DNA from: Chinchilla lanigera
Taxonomy: Eukaryota; Chordata; Mammalia; Rodentia; Chinchillidae
DNA length: 64,000 bases
Direction: 5' to 3'
NCBI RefSeq assembly: GCF_000276665.1
Contig: NW_004955416.1
Coordinates: 679,009-743,008 of the forward strand
Shown here piece after piece: positions 13,556 to 25,000 of the stretch. A model generated the notes under the pieces. It saw only the letters and a program-made list of their open reading frames with translations, had not been told where the DNA came from and ran no database searches. Both the position numbers and the translations under genes were made by a program. The first letter of the stretch is position 1; every line of letters starts with the position of its first letter.

Positions 13556-14024
13556 AACAGGAAAGCATAAAAATAACAATAAAACAGTTTCAAAACAGGC
13601 TAGCAGGAGAGTGACAATAATTAATACATTGCATATTGTTATATTCATCGTAGTTGTACAGAGTACAACATATAGGCATGAAATATTGTCCAAAAAAGTA
13701 TTAGCGCAAACCTTTCTTTTCAGTGATCTAAGAGAAACTAGCTCTATAACTATTTTAACTATCTCTTGAGTGTGTGTGTTTGTATATATATATATATTTT
13801 TTTCTTTTTCCTTTCTTCCTTTCCCGTTTTTCCTTTCACAGTTTTTCTTTTTCTTTTGAGGAGTTTCTTCCACATTTACACTATCTATTATACATTTTGA
13901 ATCTTATTTACTCTTTCAGTTTCTCACAGTAATGAGACAATATGATGTTCACACATGTGGGTCTGATTTATTTCACTTGTGAATGTGGTCTCAAGTTGCA
14001 TCCATTTACCTATAAAAGTCTCAA

Positions 14025-15779
14025 CTTTGAAGTACCTGGGTCCCTGCAACCACCTACGCTAGAGGAACGCAGTGCCTGACCATTTCCCCTGCACCATGAG
14101 AAGGACAGGCAGTGCAGTAAGCACCTGGCACTTGGCAGCCACTTTGGCCAGAGTAACCCAGGGCCTGACCCATCCACCTACACCACAGGAAGGGCAGCCA
14201 GCTAGCGGGGGAAGTGCCTGGAACCTGGCAACCTACTCCACCAGAGGAACCCACAAATGATAAGATGAAGGTGCAAAATACAATCTCAGACCTCCAGCCC
14301 ACCCAGAACAAGTCCAGGAGACACCAATACAGAAGAAATTGGAATTCACACACCTGACATGGATAGCAACTGAAGTAAAGAAGTAACTCCAGGAGGCTAT
14401 AGAGGAAATCAGATCAGAAATCATATAATCATCATCATCATCTCAGGTAAAACAGAAATGACAAGTGTAATGAAAGAATTGCTCAGCATATCTAAAGAAG
14501 ACATAGATTAAAAAATAGAGGAGCATAGAAAAATAATGGAATCCTAGAATGAACAATATAGGCTAGAATTTGAATGCATGAAACAGATTCAAAGAGATAT
14601 CTAGGAAATTAAAAATTCCACTGAAAGCCAGTAAAACTGCTTGAACAAAACTGAAGATAGATTCTCAGGCCTAGAAGACTTCATTGCAGCTAGTGAGTAT
14701 AAAAGGAAAGATCTCTTAAAAATAACAAGGAACCAGGGAATAACAATTCAACAGCTGCACGCTCATGCAAAGAAGAACAATATAAGACTAACAGGTGTCA
14801 ACAAAAGGCAGGAGTCAACACAAATGACATAAAAAGACTATTTGCAGAAGTAATAGCAAAAAATTTCCCAAGCATGGAAAAAGAACCTGACATACAGTAA
14901 GTGAGGCATATAGAACTTCAGTTAGCCATGACCAAAATAAATCTATACCCAGATATAATAATAGGGATCCCAGAAATTCAGCAAAAGTACAGAATATTAA
15001 AAGCTGTTAGAAAAAAACCAGATTACCTATAAAGGAAAGCCCATCAAAATCACAGCAGATTTCTCAGCACAGACCATCAAGTCAAGAAGAGCTTCAAATG
15101 AAGTATTTCAAGTCCGAAAAGAAAACACCTTGCAACCTAGACTGATGTATCCTTCAAAACTATCTTTGAAAATTAATGGAGAAGTAAGATACTTCCATGA
15201 CAGAGCAAAGCTTAAGAAATTCATGACTGCTAAACCAACCCAGAAAGAGTACTGAAAGATATCCTAGAAAGAGATAAAAATGGCCAAAATTCTAAGAACA
15301 ACAACAGAAAGAAACCAGCAAGCAGGACAAGTAATTAAACACGGGAACAGTAGGGAACCAACAGCCAGAAAATAATACGACAAAGATAAGCCAATATATA
15401 TCAGTTATAACCATCAATGTAAGTGGCCTCAATTCACCAATTAAAAGAAAAAGACTGGCAGAGTAGATCAAGAAACAAAATCTAACAATATACTGTATAC
15501 AAGAAACGTATTTAACTCAAAAGGAAATTCATAGAATGAAAATCAAAGGATGGAAAACAATACTTCGTTCAACAGGAATGCAGAAAAAAGCAGGGATAGT
15601 TATTCTGTTCACAGACAATGTGAACTTTAAATCAAGAATGATCAAATGAGATAAAGAAGGTCATTACATACTTGTGAGGGGAAAACTTCAAGAGGAAGAG
15701 ATAACAATCATAAATATGTATGCACCAAATACAGAAGCACCCAGCTATATAAGATGAATCTTAATAGAAATGAAAAGCC
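14025..15779 (+). mobile_element. Nested L1 head: 5'UTR monomers, ORF1, endonuclease; no 3' end
   Basis: Sense on +, inserted in the antisense L1 and flanked by aaaagtctcaa at 14014-14024 and 15780-15790. It begins with about 2.4 tandem units of roughly 90 bp (starts at 14035, 14124, 14217), then an ORF1 relic (open piece 14641-14832, C-terminal part with LMYPSKLSLKINGEVRYFHD near 15150) and the start of ORF2 (endonuclease motifs CIQETYLTQKE, IINMYAPN). It stops before the reverse transcriptase, at an A-rich point. Frames are broken. Confidence 0.85.
14035..14240 (+). repeat. Tandem L1 5'UTR monomers (about 90 bp)
   Basis: Units beginning cctgggtccctgcaacc (14035), cctggcacttggcagcc (14124) and cctggaacctggcaacc (14217); GC-rich against an AT-rich surround. 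They head the nested L1, so they are likely its internal promoter repeats. Confidence 0.7.
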
Positions 15780-18700
15780 AAAAGTCTCAAGTTTATTTAT
15801 TGCTGAGTAGTACTCTATTTTATTTAAAGAAAATCTTTTTAAAAATCCATTCTTCAGTTGATGGGCATTTGGGTTTCTAAGATTTAGCTATGACAAGTTG
15901 TGCTGCTATAAATATGGGTGCACATATATTGCTGTGGTTTTTAATTCTTCTAGGAAGATATCAGAAGGGGAATAGCTTGGTCAAATGGGACCGTCAATCC
16001 TAGTTCTTTGAGCAATCTCCACACACATTTCCACAGTGGTTGCACTAGTCTACACTCCTACTAGCAGTGGGGAAGGGTTTCTTTTTCTCCACAGCCTCTC
16101 CAACATTTGTTATTGGTTGATTTTTCTGGTGATGGCCATTCTTTCTGGAGTGAGATGGAGTCTCAGTGTTGTTTTAATTTGCATTTCTCAAATGACCAGT
16201 GATGTTGAACATCTTTTCATTTATTTATTTTACATTTCTATTTCTTTATCTGACAAGTGTGTATTCATCTCAGATGCCCATTTTTGGGTTGGGTCTTTGA
16301 ATTTTCAGAGCCTGATATTTTTCAGTTCTTTATGTTCTCGATAGAAGTGCTTTGTCTGAGGGACAACTGGCTATAATTTTTTCCAACTCTGTGGGTTGTC
16401 TTTTCACTTTGTTGGTTATTTCTTTTGTTGTGCAAAAGCTTTTTAATAAGGTAAGATCTCATCTGTTGATTCTTTGTAGTATTTCCTGTGCAGACCGGGT
16501 TTTGTTTATGAAGTCCCTGCCTACACCCATGTCTTCAGTATTTTTATCTATTTCTACCTTTTCCAATAAATTTAGTGTTTCTACTTTAATATTTAGATCT
16601 TCAATCCATTTTGACTTTAATTTAGTGCATGGTGACAGGCATGGGTTTAGTTTTATTCTTTGGCATGTGCAAAGCCAAAGTTTTTCCAGCACCATTTATT
16701 AAAGAGACTTTCTTCCACTGAACATAGTTGGCTCCTTTGTCAAAAATAAGGTGGTTGAGTGTGGTTGGAGTTGTGTCTGCATCTTCTAATCTGTTTCATT
16801 GATCCTCAGGTCTTATTTATTTTCCAATACCATGCTGATTTTATCACAGCAACTTCATAGTATAATTTCAGGTCATGGATTGTGAAGCCTCCTGCTTTGC
16901 CTTTGTTGCCCAGAATTGTTTTTGCTATTCTAGGTCTCTTCTGGTTCCAAATGAATTTTAGAGTGTTTTTCTAGTTCTATGAGGTATGTTAATGGTATTT
17001 TGATCCGGATTGCATTAAATCTGTATACCAGTTTGGGAGTATGACCATTTTTACAGTGTTGGTTCTTCCTACCCATGAGCAAGGGATCTATTTCCATTTT
17101 CTAATATCTTCTTTGATTTCCTTTTTCAGAGTACTGTAGTTTTTAGTGTATAGATCTTTTACTTTTGTTAGATTTATTCCTAAATATTGCATTTTTTTTG
17201 ATGCTATTGTGAAGGGTGTGGTTCCCCTAATTTTTCTGTGAGTTTTTTGCTTGTGTACAGGAATGCTATTGGTTTTTGAATGTTTACTTTGTTTCCAGCT
17301 ATACTACTGAATTTGGTTATTAAATATACAAGTCTCTTGGTGGAGCTTTTGAGTTCTTCTGTGTACATACAGTATCATGTTATCTGCAAATAATTATAAT
17401 TTAACATCTTCCTTTCCTATCCTTATTCCTTTTATTTCTTTTTGTAGTCTAATTACTCTGGCTAATGTTTTCAGAACTATATTGAATATGAGAGGTGATA
17501 TGGACATCCTTGTCTTGTTCTTGATTTTAGAATGAAAGCTTTCAGTTTTTGACCATTTAGTATGATATTATCTGAGTAAGATAAATACCCTTAATTATCA
17601 GATTAAGATAAAGACCCTCTATTCCAATTTTTGTGTAGTTTTTTTTTTTTTTCATCATGAATGGCTGTTGGATTTTGTCAAATGTTTTTTCTGCATCCGT
17701 TGAGATGATCATGTGATTCTTGGTCTTTGGTTCTGTTAATATGGTGTATTACATTTATTGATTTCTATATATTGAGCCATTCCTACATCTTGGGAGTGAA
17801 ACCTATTTGGTCATGGTGTATAATGTTCTTGATGATGTTCTGCATTCTGTTTGCCAATATTTTATTGAGTTTTTTTGCATCTATGTTTATTAGGGAGATT
17901 GGTTTGTAGTTTTCTTTTTTGGTTGGGATTTTCTCTGATTTTGGATTCAGGGCACTACTTGTCTCCAAAAATGATTTTGAAAGTATTGCTTCCCTTTCAA
18001 TTTCTTTGAGGAGTTTCAGCATTAGTGGCATTAGTTCTTGTCTAAATTTCTTGTAGAATTCAACAGTGAATCTTTCAGGGCCTGAGATTTTCTTCGTTGG
18101 TAGATTTTTAATTACATTTTCAATTTCATTGGCTGATATCAGGTTATTTAGAATTTTTGTATCTTCTTGATTTAGTTGTGCCAACTCAGTTGTGTCTAGG
18201 AATCTGTCCATTTCTTCTGTTTTCCATCTTATTAGAATATAGGTTCTCATAGTAGATATTGATGATCTTCTGAATTTCTGTAGGATCTGTTATGGTTTCC
18301 CCCTTTTCATTGTGATTTTTTTTTCCTCTTTTTGATGAGGTTGGCTAATGTCTTGTCAACTTTATTAATTCTTTCAAAGAACCAACCTTTTGATTCATTG
18401 ATCCTTTGTATTTTCTTAGTCTTAATTGCATGAATTTCTGCTCTTCTTTTTATAATTTCCTCCCTTGTACAAGCTTTGGGTTTTATTTGTTCTTCTTTTT
18501 CTAGCAGCTTGAGGTTGAACATTATGTTGTTTATTTGAGCTTGTTTTGTTTTCCTGATGTGAGAGTTTATTGCTATAAATAGCTGAATTTTTTTCAGAGA
18601 GCTGTTTTTCAAAATATGATTACTGGAATCATAGTGCCACCTTTGTGATTCTTTCACTGATTTCACTGGTACACTGAAATCCTCTTTCACTGTATTCTTT

Positions 18701-18839
18701 TGAGATTTCCAGGCACATGAGCATATTTTTTTAAGTTACTTTGCTTTTGTCTCTCTTTTCCAGTGTTGATACCATTTAATTCATTCTCTTCTTTAATTGT
18801 ACTGATTGCCCTTTCGAAGAAAGTTAGACAGCAATAGTA

Positions 18840-19480
18840 TCAATTTATCCTTCTGGCTTTCATTTATTTAAAAATCAGTAAGAAGATTGATGTATTTCTT
18901 TAATTAAAAACAATATTGATTTTTTATTTTAATGAGAAAACAAACAACAAAACAACAACAATGAAGACAAAAGCAAAACAACACAAAAATAACAAAAATG
19001 ATACAGGACCTCAAAACAAAATGATAGAAATGAACAATGGTTGCTATACTACATACTATTATCTTCAGTGAAGTTGCTCAGTCCACCAGATGTGAGAATG
19101 CAAGATTGATCAAACAATCAAAGACAATAATAAGTAATAAAAAAAATTGGAAATGATACAGAGCTTCACCATACAAGATGGTAGGAATTCAACAGTGGTT
19201 ATTATATTGCATGTTGTTGTCTTAAAATCCATTGTTCCGATTATCAGATACAAGCATGCAAAATTGGTCAAGGGAAAAAAAAAAAACATTTTAAGCATTA
19301 ACCGTTCCTTTGTTTTTTTTTGTTTTTTTTTGTTTTTTTTTTTTGTGGTATCGGGGATCGAACTCAGGACCTTGAGCTTGCCAGGCAGGCGCTTATGCCA
19401 CTGAGCTATGTCCCCAGCCCTAACTGTTCCTTTCAATAAACCGCAGACATCAGCAATACACCTACCCTAGCTATCCTTGT
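18840..19480 (-). mobile_element. L1 3'UTR-like copies, antisense
   Basis: Two related blocks (about 18985-19100 and 19147-19275) each carry aatgatacag..., a ggtaggaa/gatagaaa-like step, atggttgctat and a cag...atgcaa step, as in the 3'UTRs at 13576 and 19577. The second block is split by an ID SINE. Confidence 0.65.
19312..19420 (-). mobile_element. ID SINE
   Basis: T-rich tail, then ggtatcggggatcgaactca and head gagctatgtccccagccc. Flanked by taac(c/t)gttccttt at 19299-19311 and 19421-19433 (12 of 13 identical). Confidence 0.92.
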
Positions 19481-19489
19481 ATATATATA

Positions 19490-20320
19490 TATATATATTT
19501 TTTCATTTTAAAGAGAAATGAAAAAAACCTGATAACAAAAACAAATACATAAACAAAACAGCATAAAAAACAATAAAAATGATACAGAATTACAAAACAA
19601 GGTGATAGGAAATTGGCAATGGTTGTTATATACATAATGTCATCTTCAAAGTAGTTGCTCAGGTAACCAGATATAGGCATGTAAGATTGATCAAACAATT
19701 GCACATTAACTGTTCCTTTCAATAAACCAATAGAAATTAGTAGTACAATTATTCTAGCTATCTTGTGTATATATAATATATATTTTTTGTTCTCTCTTCT
19801 ATCTTTTCCTCTCCCCACTTCATCCCAGTTTCTCTTTCTTATTTGAGTAGTTTCTTTCCCTTTCACAGTATCTATTGTATCCTTGAGATTTTATTGACTC
19901 TTTTGGGTTCTTCTAGTAGGGAGGCAATATGATGTTTACATATGTGAATCTGATTTATTTCACTTATGAGTATGGTCTTTAGGTGCATCCATTTACCTCT
20001 AAAAGCATCTAATTTATCTTTCTTTATAGCTGAGTAATACTCCTTTGTTTAATAATTCCACACCTTTTTTTATCCACTCCTCAGTTGATGGACGTTTGGA
20101 TTGTTTCCAAGATTTAGCTATGACAAATTGCACTGCTATACACATGGGTGAACATATATCACTGTGGTATGATGTTTTCATTTCTTCTTGAAAAACATCC
20201 AGAAGGAGAATAGATGGGTTGAATGGGACCTCTAATCCTAGTTTGCTGAGGATTTTTCTTTTTACCAGCTTCTCCTTGTTTTGCTTTTTCACCATTAACT
20301 TTGTAAAACAATTGACTGCC
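19490..20320 (-). mobile_element. L1 3' end (ORF2 C-terminus plus 3'UTR), antisense
   Basis: The - strand frame at 20014-20322 carries PFNPSILLLDVFQ, FVIAKSWKQSKRPSTEEWIK and LLSYKER, the L1 ORF2 C-terminus; 19500-20000 is its 3'UTR. Preceded by a (TA)n tract at 19479-19500. Confidence 0.8.
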
Positions 20321-20460
20321 ATTTAAAAATTCATTCTTTTCTTAGTAAGGGCGTATTTAAGACCACCTTTTTCTCTAAGGAGAGCTTTACTCATATCTTA
20401 TGGGTACATTTATATTTACTACTCCTTTCTATTTTCTAATTCTACAGTTTGTTTTCTTCT

Positions 20461-20621
20461 TTTTTTTAATTTTAGAAATAAAAGGAGGAAAATACTAACA
20501 GACTGACATCATTTTACAAAATAGCAAAGGATCAGTACAGACATTACAGAGTTACAAACAGAGTGGTAGGGAATTAACATTGCTTATTGTATTACGTATT
20601 GATATCTTCAATGTAGTTTCT
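20461..20621 (-). mobile_element. 5'-truncated L1 (3'UTR only) with target duplication
   Basis: T-rich tail then 3'UTR sequence (gaaataaaaggaggaaaata...). Flanked by perfect 16-bp copies of cagtttgttttcttct at 20445-20460 and 20622-20637. Confidence 0.92.
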
Positions 20622-22008
20622 CAGTTTGTTTTCTTCTGAAAAACTCATGTGGGAGAAAATTTTCAAATTTCTAACTTTTAAAAATATTAATTTCTCTTTA
20701 TATGCTATTGCCAAGTTTGTATGACTACTGCATTTTAAAATTTATTGAGGGTTTTGGTAGCCTAGTAGTAGTACTTTTGAAAATTAGTGTTGCACAGGTA
20801 TTTACACAGTAAATTCACTTACAACCACAACGTATACATGCACACACATATTTACATACAAGACCTTCCTTGTTACATTAATGAGAGCCTTTATATTGTG
20901 GTTTTTGGTGAATGAAACGGATTTACCAGTGACTAACAACTGTGATTTTACTCTTTCTCCTTGGTTCTTTTACCTTGCCTTTGATGTTGAGATATGTTCA
21001 TGTTGTGATCTGTGCACTTTGTATATCGTGGAGTAGGTGGTCAGTTCTAATTTTACCTTTGTCTGTCTCTTTATTTTTGAGCCTCCTCTCCTTCTTTTTG
21101 CCCTCTAATTTAAAGGAAAATAATAAATTCTGTGGTTAGCTTACTTGGGGAGGTGTCGTAGAGGAAAGAAGTGGCCTGCCGTGTATTTGAGTCTTGAAAT
21201 ATACATTAGTAGAAACACCAGGTCTTCCCGACAAGGGGAGGGATAAGAAAAGGAATGAAGAATGGGATGGCATATGAGGCATGCGTGGAATGTGAAGAGT
21301 CTGACTTTGTAATAGAAAGCCTGAGAAGATAGAAAGTAAAAGAGGGATAAGGAAGTGGGACTAAACTTTGGGGGATTTTAAAAGCCAGGTGGAACTGTTT
21401 ATAATGCAAGCGGTCAGGTGTGTACACATTTTCAAAGTGGCCCTATGACAGAGCCCCGCTCCAGGACTTCAGAGTAGTGCACCGTGATTTACATTATGTT
21501 CTGACACGCTTTCTTTGGACTTTATTTTACATTTGACATTCTAGCCAGATGAGTTTTGGAATGAGAGTGGAGGTTGGTGACTTCTCAGATAGTCTGTTGT
21601 GAATCAGTCTAGAATTGCTTTCTATTAGTCCTATTCTTCCTTTTTCTGCCTTGCCCACTCCCTAAATTACAAGTTGCCATGGAAACATTAAGCAGAGGGG
21701 ATAGAAATATGCTGGATGTGGGTGGGTGGTCTTGTCTGCAGGCCTGAACTGTTGACTTATCTCTCAAGAAGCTCCCTGAACAGCCAGTGAACAGGGAGTG
21801 CAATTGCCAGTGGTATTTTCGTGTGCCTGCAGTGCACAGATGTGTGTAAAAGCGTGGAGACCAGGCCCTTGCAGGGTGGTGTCACTGAATACGGGAAGGT
21901 TAGCTCTGCAGAAATGGTACTTTTGCTCTGAGAGGGAAGGTTAGAGATACTGAGATTTTCCTTGGATTTTGCATAAGATTGTATGTTTTGTTTTCTTTCT
22001 ATTCCTAG

Positions 22009-22079
22009 GGGACTCCTTTTCACAGTTCCGGTTTGCAGAGGAGAAAGAATGGGATGGTGAAACTTCATGTCCCAAACAG
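22009..22079 (+). CDS. AVEN: AVEN coding exon (first in window)
   Basis: 71 nt between acceptor attcctag and donor CAG|gtaag. It starts with the last two bases of a split Gly codon and then encodes 23 residues, DSFSQFRFAEEKEWDGETSCPKQ in two overlapping parts (DSFSQFRFAEEKEWD, GETSCPKQ), matching the central conserved segment of AVEN. The previous exon is not in the window. Confidence 0.95.
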
Positions 22080-25000
22080 GTAAGACAGATTTGTCTGGAA
22101 TGTGGATTGGATCTTCTCAAGGCTGAAGGACCAGCACCTTCCCTGTTATTTTTGAAACAGAGTTGGCAGGTGGAAAAGAATTGTAATTCACCTCCAGCTT
22201 TGTCCCAGTTACCTAAATTGTCCAGAAAAATTTCAGGGGACTGAAATTATAGAGATGCTTCAAGAGTGAGGTCAGCTTTCTTTTTTTTTTTTTTTTTTTA
22301 GGTCAGCTTTCTACCTGCCATCTGTGTGAATTACTCATAGGCTGAGTTGTGAGGCAGAAAGTACATAGTCATGATTTTGACAGTAGATTGTTTTGCAGCT
22401 TGGGGTTTTTGTTTTTGTTTTTGTTTTCTTTTTTGTTAATATATGACAGTTCTCTTCAGAGCTAAAAATTGACCTTTTCTCCTACACTATACCCTTATTC
22501 TTATAGTTTTAACCAGCTCTTCTGTATCACTAAGAGAATAAAGTTAGAACATAGGAACAAATGTTATAGAAGTCCTTCAGTCAATCTATAAACTCCAAAT
22601 ATTCTATTTGTTGTATGTGTGTTCATCCAGTAGTTTCTTGCCCAGGGTTCTGATTTCTTCCAAATAGGAATTCACAGATTCTTTCCATATAAGAGATAAT
22701 GGGTACCCCCTGCACAGGATTATTGGTACCTGAAGTACAGTTTAGGTTTCTGTACAGCTTAGTTTAAAGTGGGCAACCTGAGTTTGCTGAGGAATACAGT
22801 GAAAGTCAAATGGTTCACGTATCAATTATTTCTGGTCCATACTGGATGGCAGAGAATATTTCAGATATCTTCAGAGTTTTATATGGTCCTTGGTGTCATC
22901 ATCAAAACATTAAGCATTTGTTATTTACTAGATATTGTATTAGATACAGCTTACCTGAACCCAGTGGCTGACCCATATTAGATGTTCAGCAGATATTTAC
23001 ACAATAAATAAAAATTAAAGCAACATTAAATAAGCGTTGTGATAAATGGATCAACATAATACTCTTAGAGACAGCTATTTTGGACTGGGAGAGATTAAGA
23101 GTAGTACTATGGGGAAAAGATCATTAGAATGGGCCTTGGTAGATGGGTATGATTCTGGTAGCTTCTGTCTCCCTGAGAGCAATGAGAAAGGAGGGAAAGC
23201 TGGATTGTGTTCAGACTTGGAAGTGTGGTCAGTGTGTAGTTTTTCCCAGAGGAGGAGGCTTCAGGAGTAGTTCTGGGCAAGATGGTACCAATAATTTGAT
23301 CTTCATTGTGTTCAGGGGTTTCTTAGCATGTGGGTAAGAGCATAGCCTTTGGAAACACGGCCCTGAGTGTGAACCCTAATTCTATGACATGGGCAAATTT
23401 TCTTTTTGCTTTCTATTATGTAAAATGCTGCTAATGATAAACTGTAGTAGTGAGGATTAAATTAGATAATTAGGGCCCTTTAGTGCAGCTCCTGACAGAT
23501 ATGAAACCAAAAATGAGTTCTTATTACTAATATAATTTAAGAAACTTTGGCAAAAACATGAAAATGGTGAGATTTAACTCTAACAGTTCTGGGAAGAAAG
23601 ACTGAACAGATGAGAGGCTGGAGGAAGGTAAACCAGTTAGGAGATGTACCTTGAACAAAGGGGTGAGGGTGGAAAAGGAGGTTAGGGGTGGATGGGACCT
23701 CGGCAGAGGATAAGTTGGACTGCAGTCACTGACCACATGTGAGACATGGGACAAGAACGATTTGTGATGTTGCCAGTTTTTCTAGTTTCAATATATTAGT
23801 TTTTAAATATATTATTATAATTTATTATAATTTTTTGTTAGTACGTGTTTCCAGGTGTTGTTGATCCTCATGCCTTCCCATGCATGGACCCCATGTGCCC
23901 AGTGATGTAAGATAATAAGGATGGGGGAAAAAGGTTTTGCCTTTGTAGTTTAATGAAAGAAGTTTCCTGGTGAGACACGCTAGAAATTCTCCCAGGGAAT
24001 CTTCGAGGAGAGGGACACAGTGTTCAGCTTCACCCCACATTGATTTCACTAGGGCTGACTTGTAGGGTGAAGGGGGAAGGACTTGGCAGTCAGGGTGCTC
24101 TGCATGAGCCGTGCCAGGTCCATCACCTAACAGAGCCCACTACTTAGGTACGAGAGTGGGATGTTCACGTTTTTGCTTTGCACATGTGGGGATCATGTAA
24201 GGAAGAAATGGGTGAGAAGAGAACTTTTGGTGAAGTGATTTATTTTTTTTCAGAGAGTGTGCTTTTACACAAGACTGAGACTTAGAGTCTATGGGGCTCG
24301 ACTGGAGAACGCCTTGAGAGTTACAGGTTCCCACCACCTACACGGGGCTCTACGCACACTGCTGGGGGAGGAATAGGGTGGAGAGACATTGTTCTAACAG
24401 CAAGGGTGTTCCTGTCTCCTGGCCTCAGGGTCATGGGTGAGAAGGCATCAGGGTGTCCCCTCTTTATACCCTCCCTTACAAGATCTTCTGGGTATATGGT
24501 CCTCTTGTTAGTGGTCAGGCCACTGCTAGGACTGTCAGCGCTGGCCAGGTGGATGTGGGATCTGGGCCCCTAGGAAAAAATAACTGTACACTATAGATAC
24601 ATTTTTCATTGCTATAACAAAATATTTGACACCTGCAGTGTAAAACAGGAAAAGTTTATTTTGGCTCATGGTGTCAGAGGGTTCAGCCCATGATTGCCTG
24701 GCTCCAAGGCAGAAATGGCATGGTGCATGAAAGCTTTGTAACCAATGGCAGCCAGGGAACAGCAAGAGAAAGGAGAATAACATATCTTTCCAGGTCTTGC
24801 CTCCACTGATCCTCCTCTTTTTACCAGCTGTACCTCCTAAGAGCACGTGTAGCTTAGGAACTTACTGATGAATTAATCTACCAGTGAGTCTAGCAACCTC
24901 TCAGTCACCCTTTAAAAGCTCCACTTTGACACATGAGACTTTTAGGGGGACAATTTTTTGTTTTGTTTTGTTTTTTTTTGGCTTTTTTCTGGTACGGGGA

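Larger units (their letters stand above)
13556..18700 (-). mobile_element. L1 element, antisense, interrupted by nested L1
   Basis: 3'UTR at 13556-14024, resuming at 15791 with the ORF2 C-terminus (rc of gctgagtagtactctatttt) and running upstream to about 18700. Open pieces on the - strand are 17783-18250 (RT fingers/palm entry: NLPTKKISGPERFTVEFYKK, NYKPISLINIDAKKLNKILA, HHDQIGFTPKM) and 18307-18690 (INESKGWFFERINKVDKTLA). Multiple breaks; inactive. The endonuclease and ORF1 are absent. Confidence 0.85.
1..22008 (+). other. AVEN: AVEN intron (partial)
   Basis: No AVEN exon or other functional gene was recognised before the acceptor at 22007-22008. Stretches 173-1980, 2311-3100, 4700-6250, 7400-12180 and 20640-22000 showed no recognisable gene or clear repeat. 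The rest is repeats and the NAA50 copy listed separately. The preceding AVEN exon must lie upstream of the window. Confidence 0.8.

Noticed and set aside
14025..15790. Twin-priming inversion as an explanation for head-to-tail L1 pieces
   Set aside because: In twin priming the inverted 5' piece lies upstream of the 3' piece; here the + piece sits inside the 3' end of the antisense L1 with its own 11-bp duplication, so nested insertion fits better.
16036..16702. Two + strand open frames of 102 and 116 codons
   Set aside because: Antisense shadows of L1 ORF2; the - strand reads as L1 protein.
18985..19700. Spaced repeats resembling an array
   Set aside because: Units are diverged L1 3'UTR copies of unequal spacing; a CRISPR array makes no sense in a mammalian intron.
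1..22008. CHRM5, which lies near AVEN in other mammals
   Set aside because: No GPCR-like coding sequence is present on either strand; it must lie further upstream of this window.
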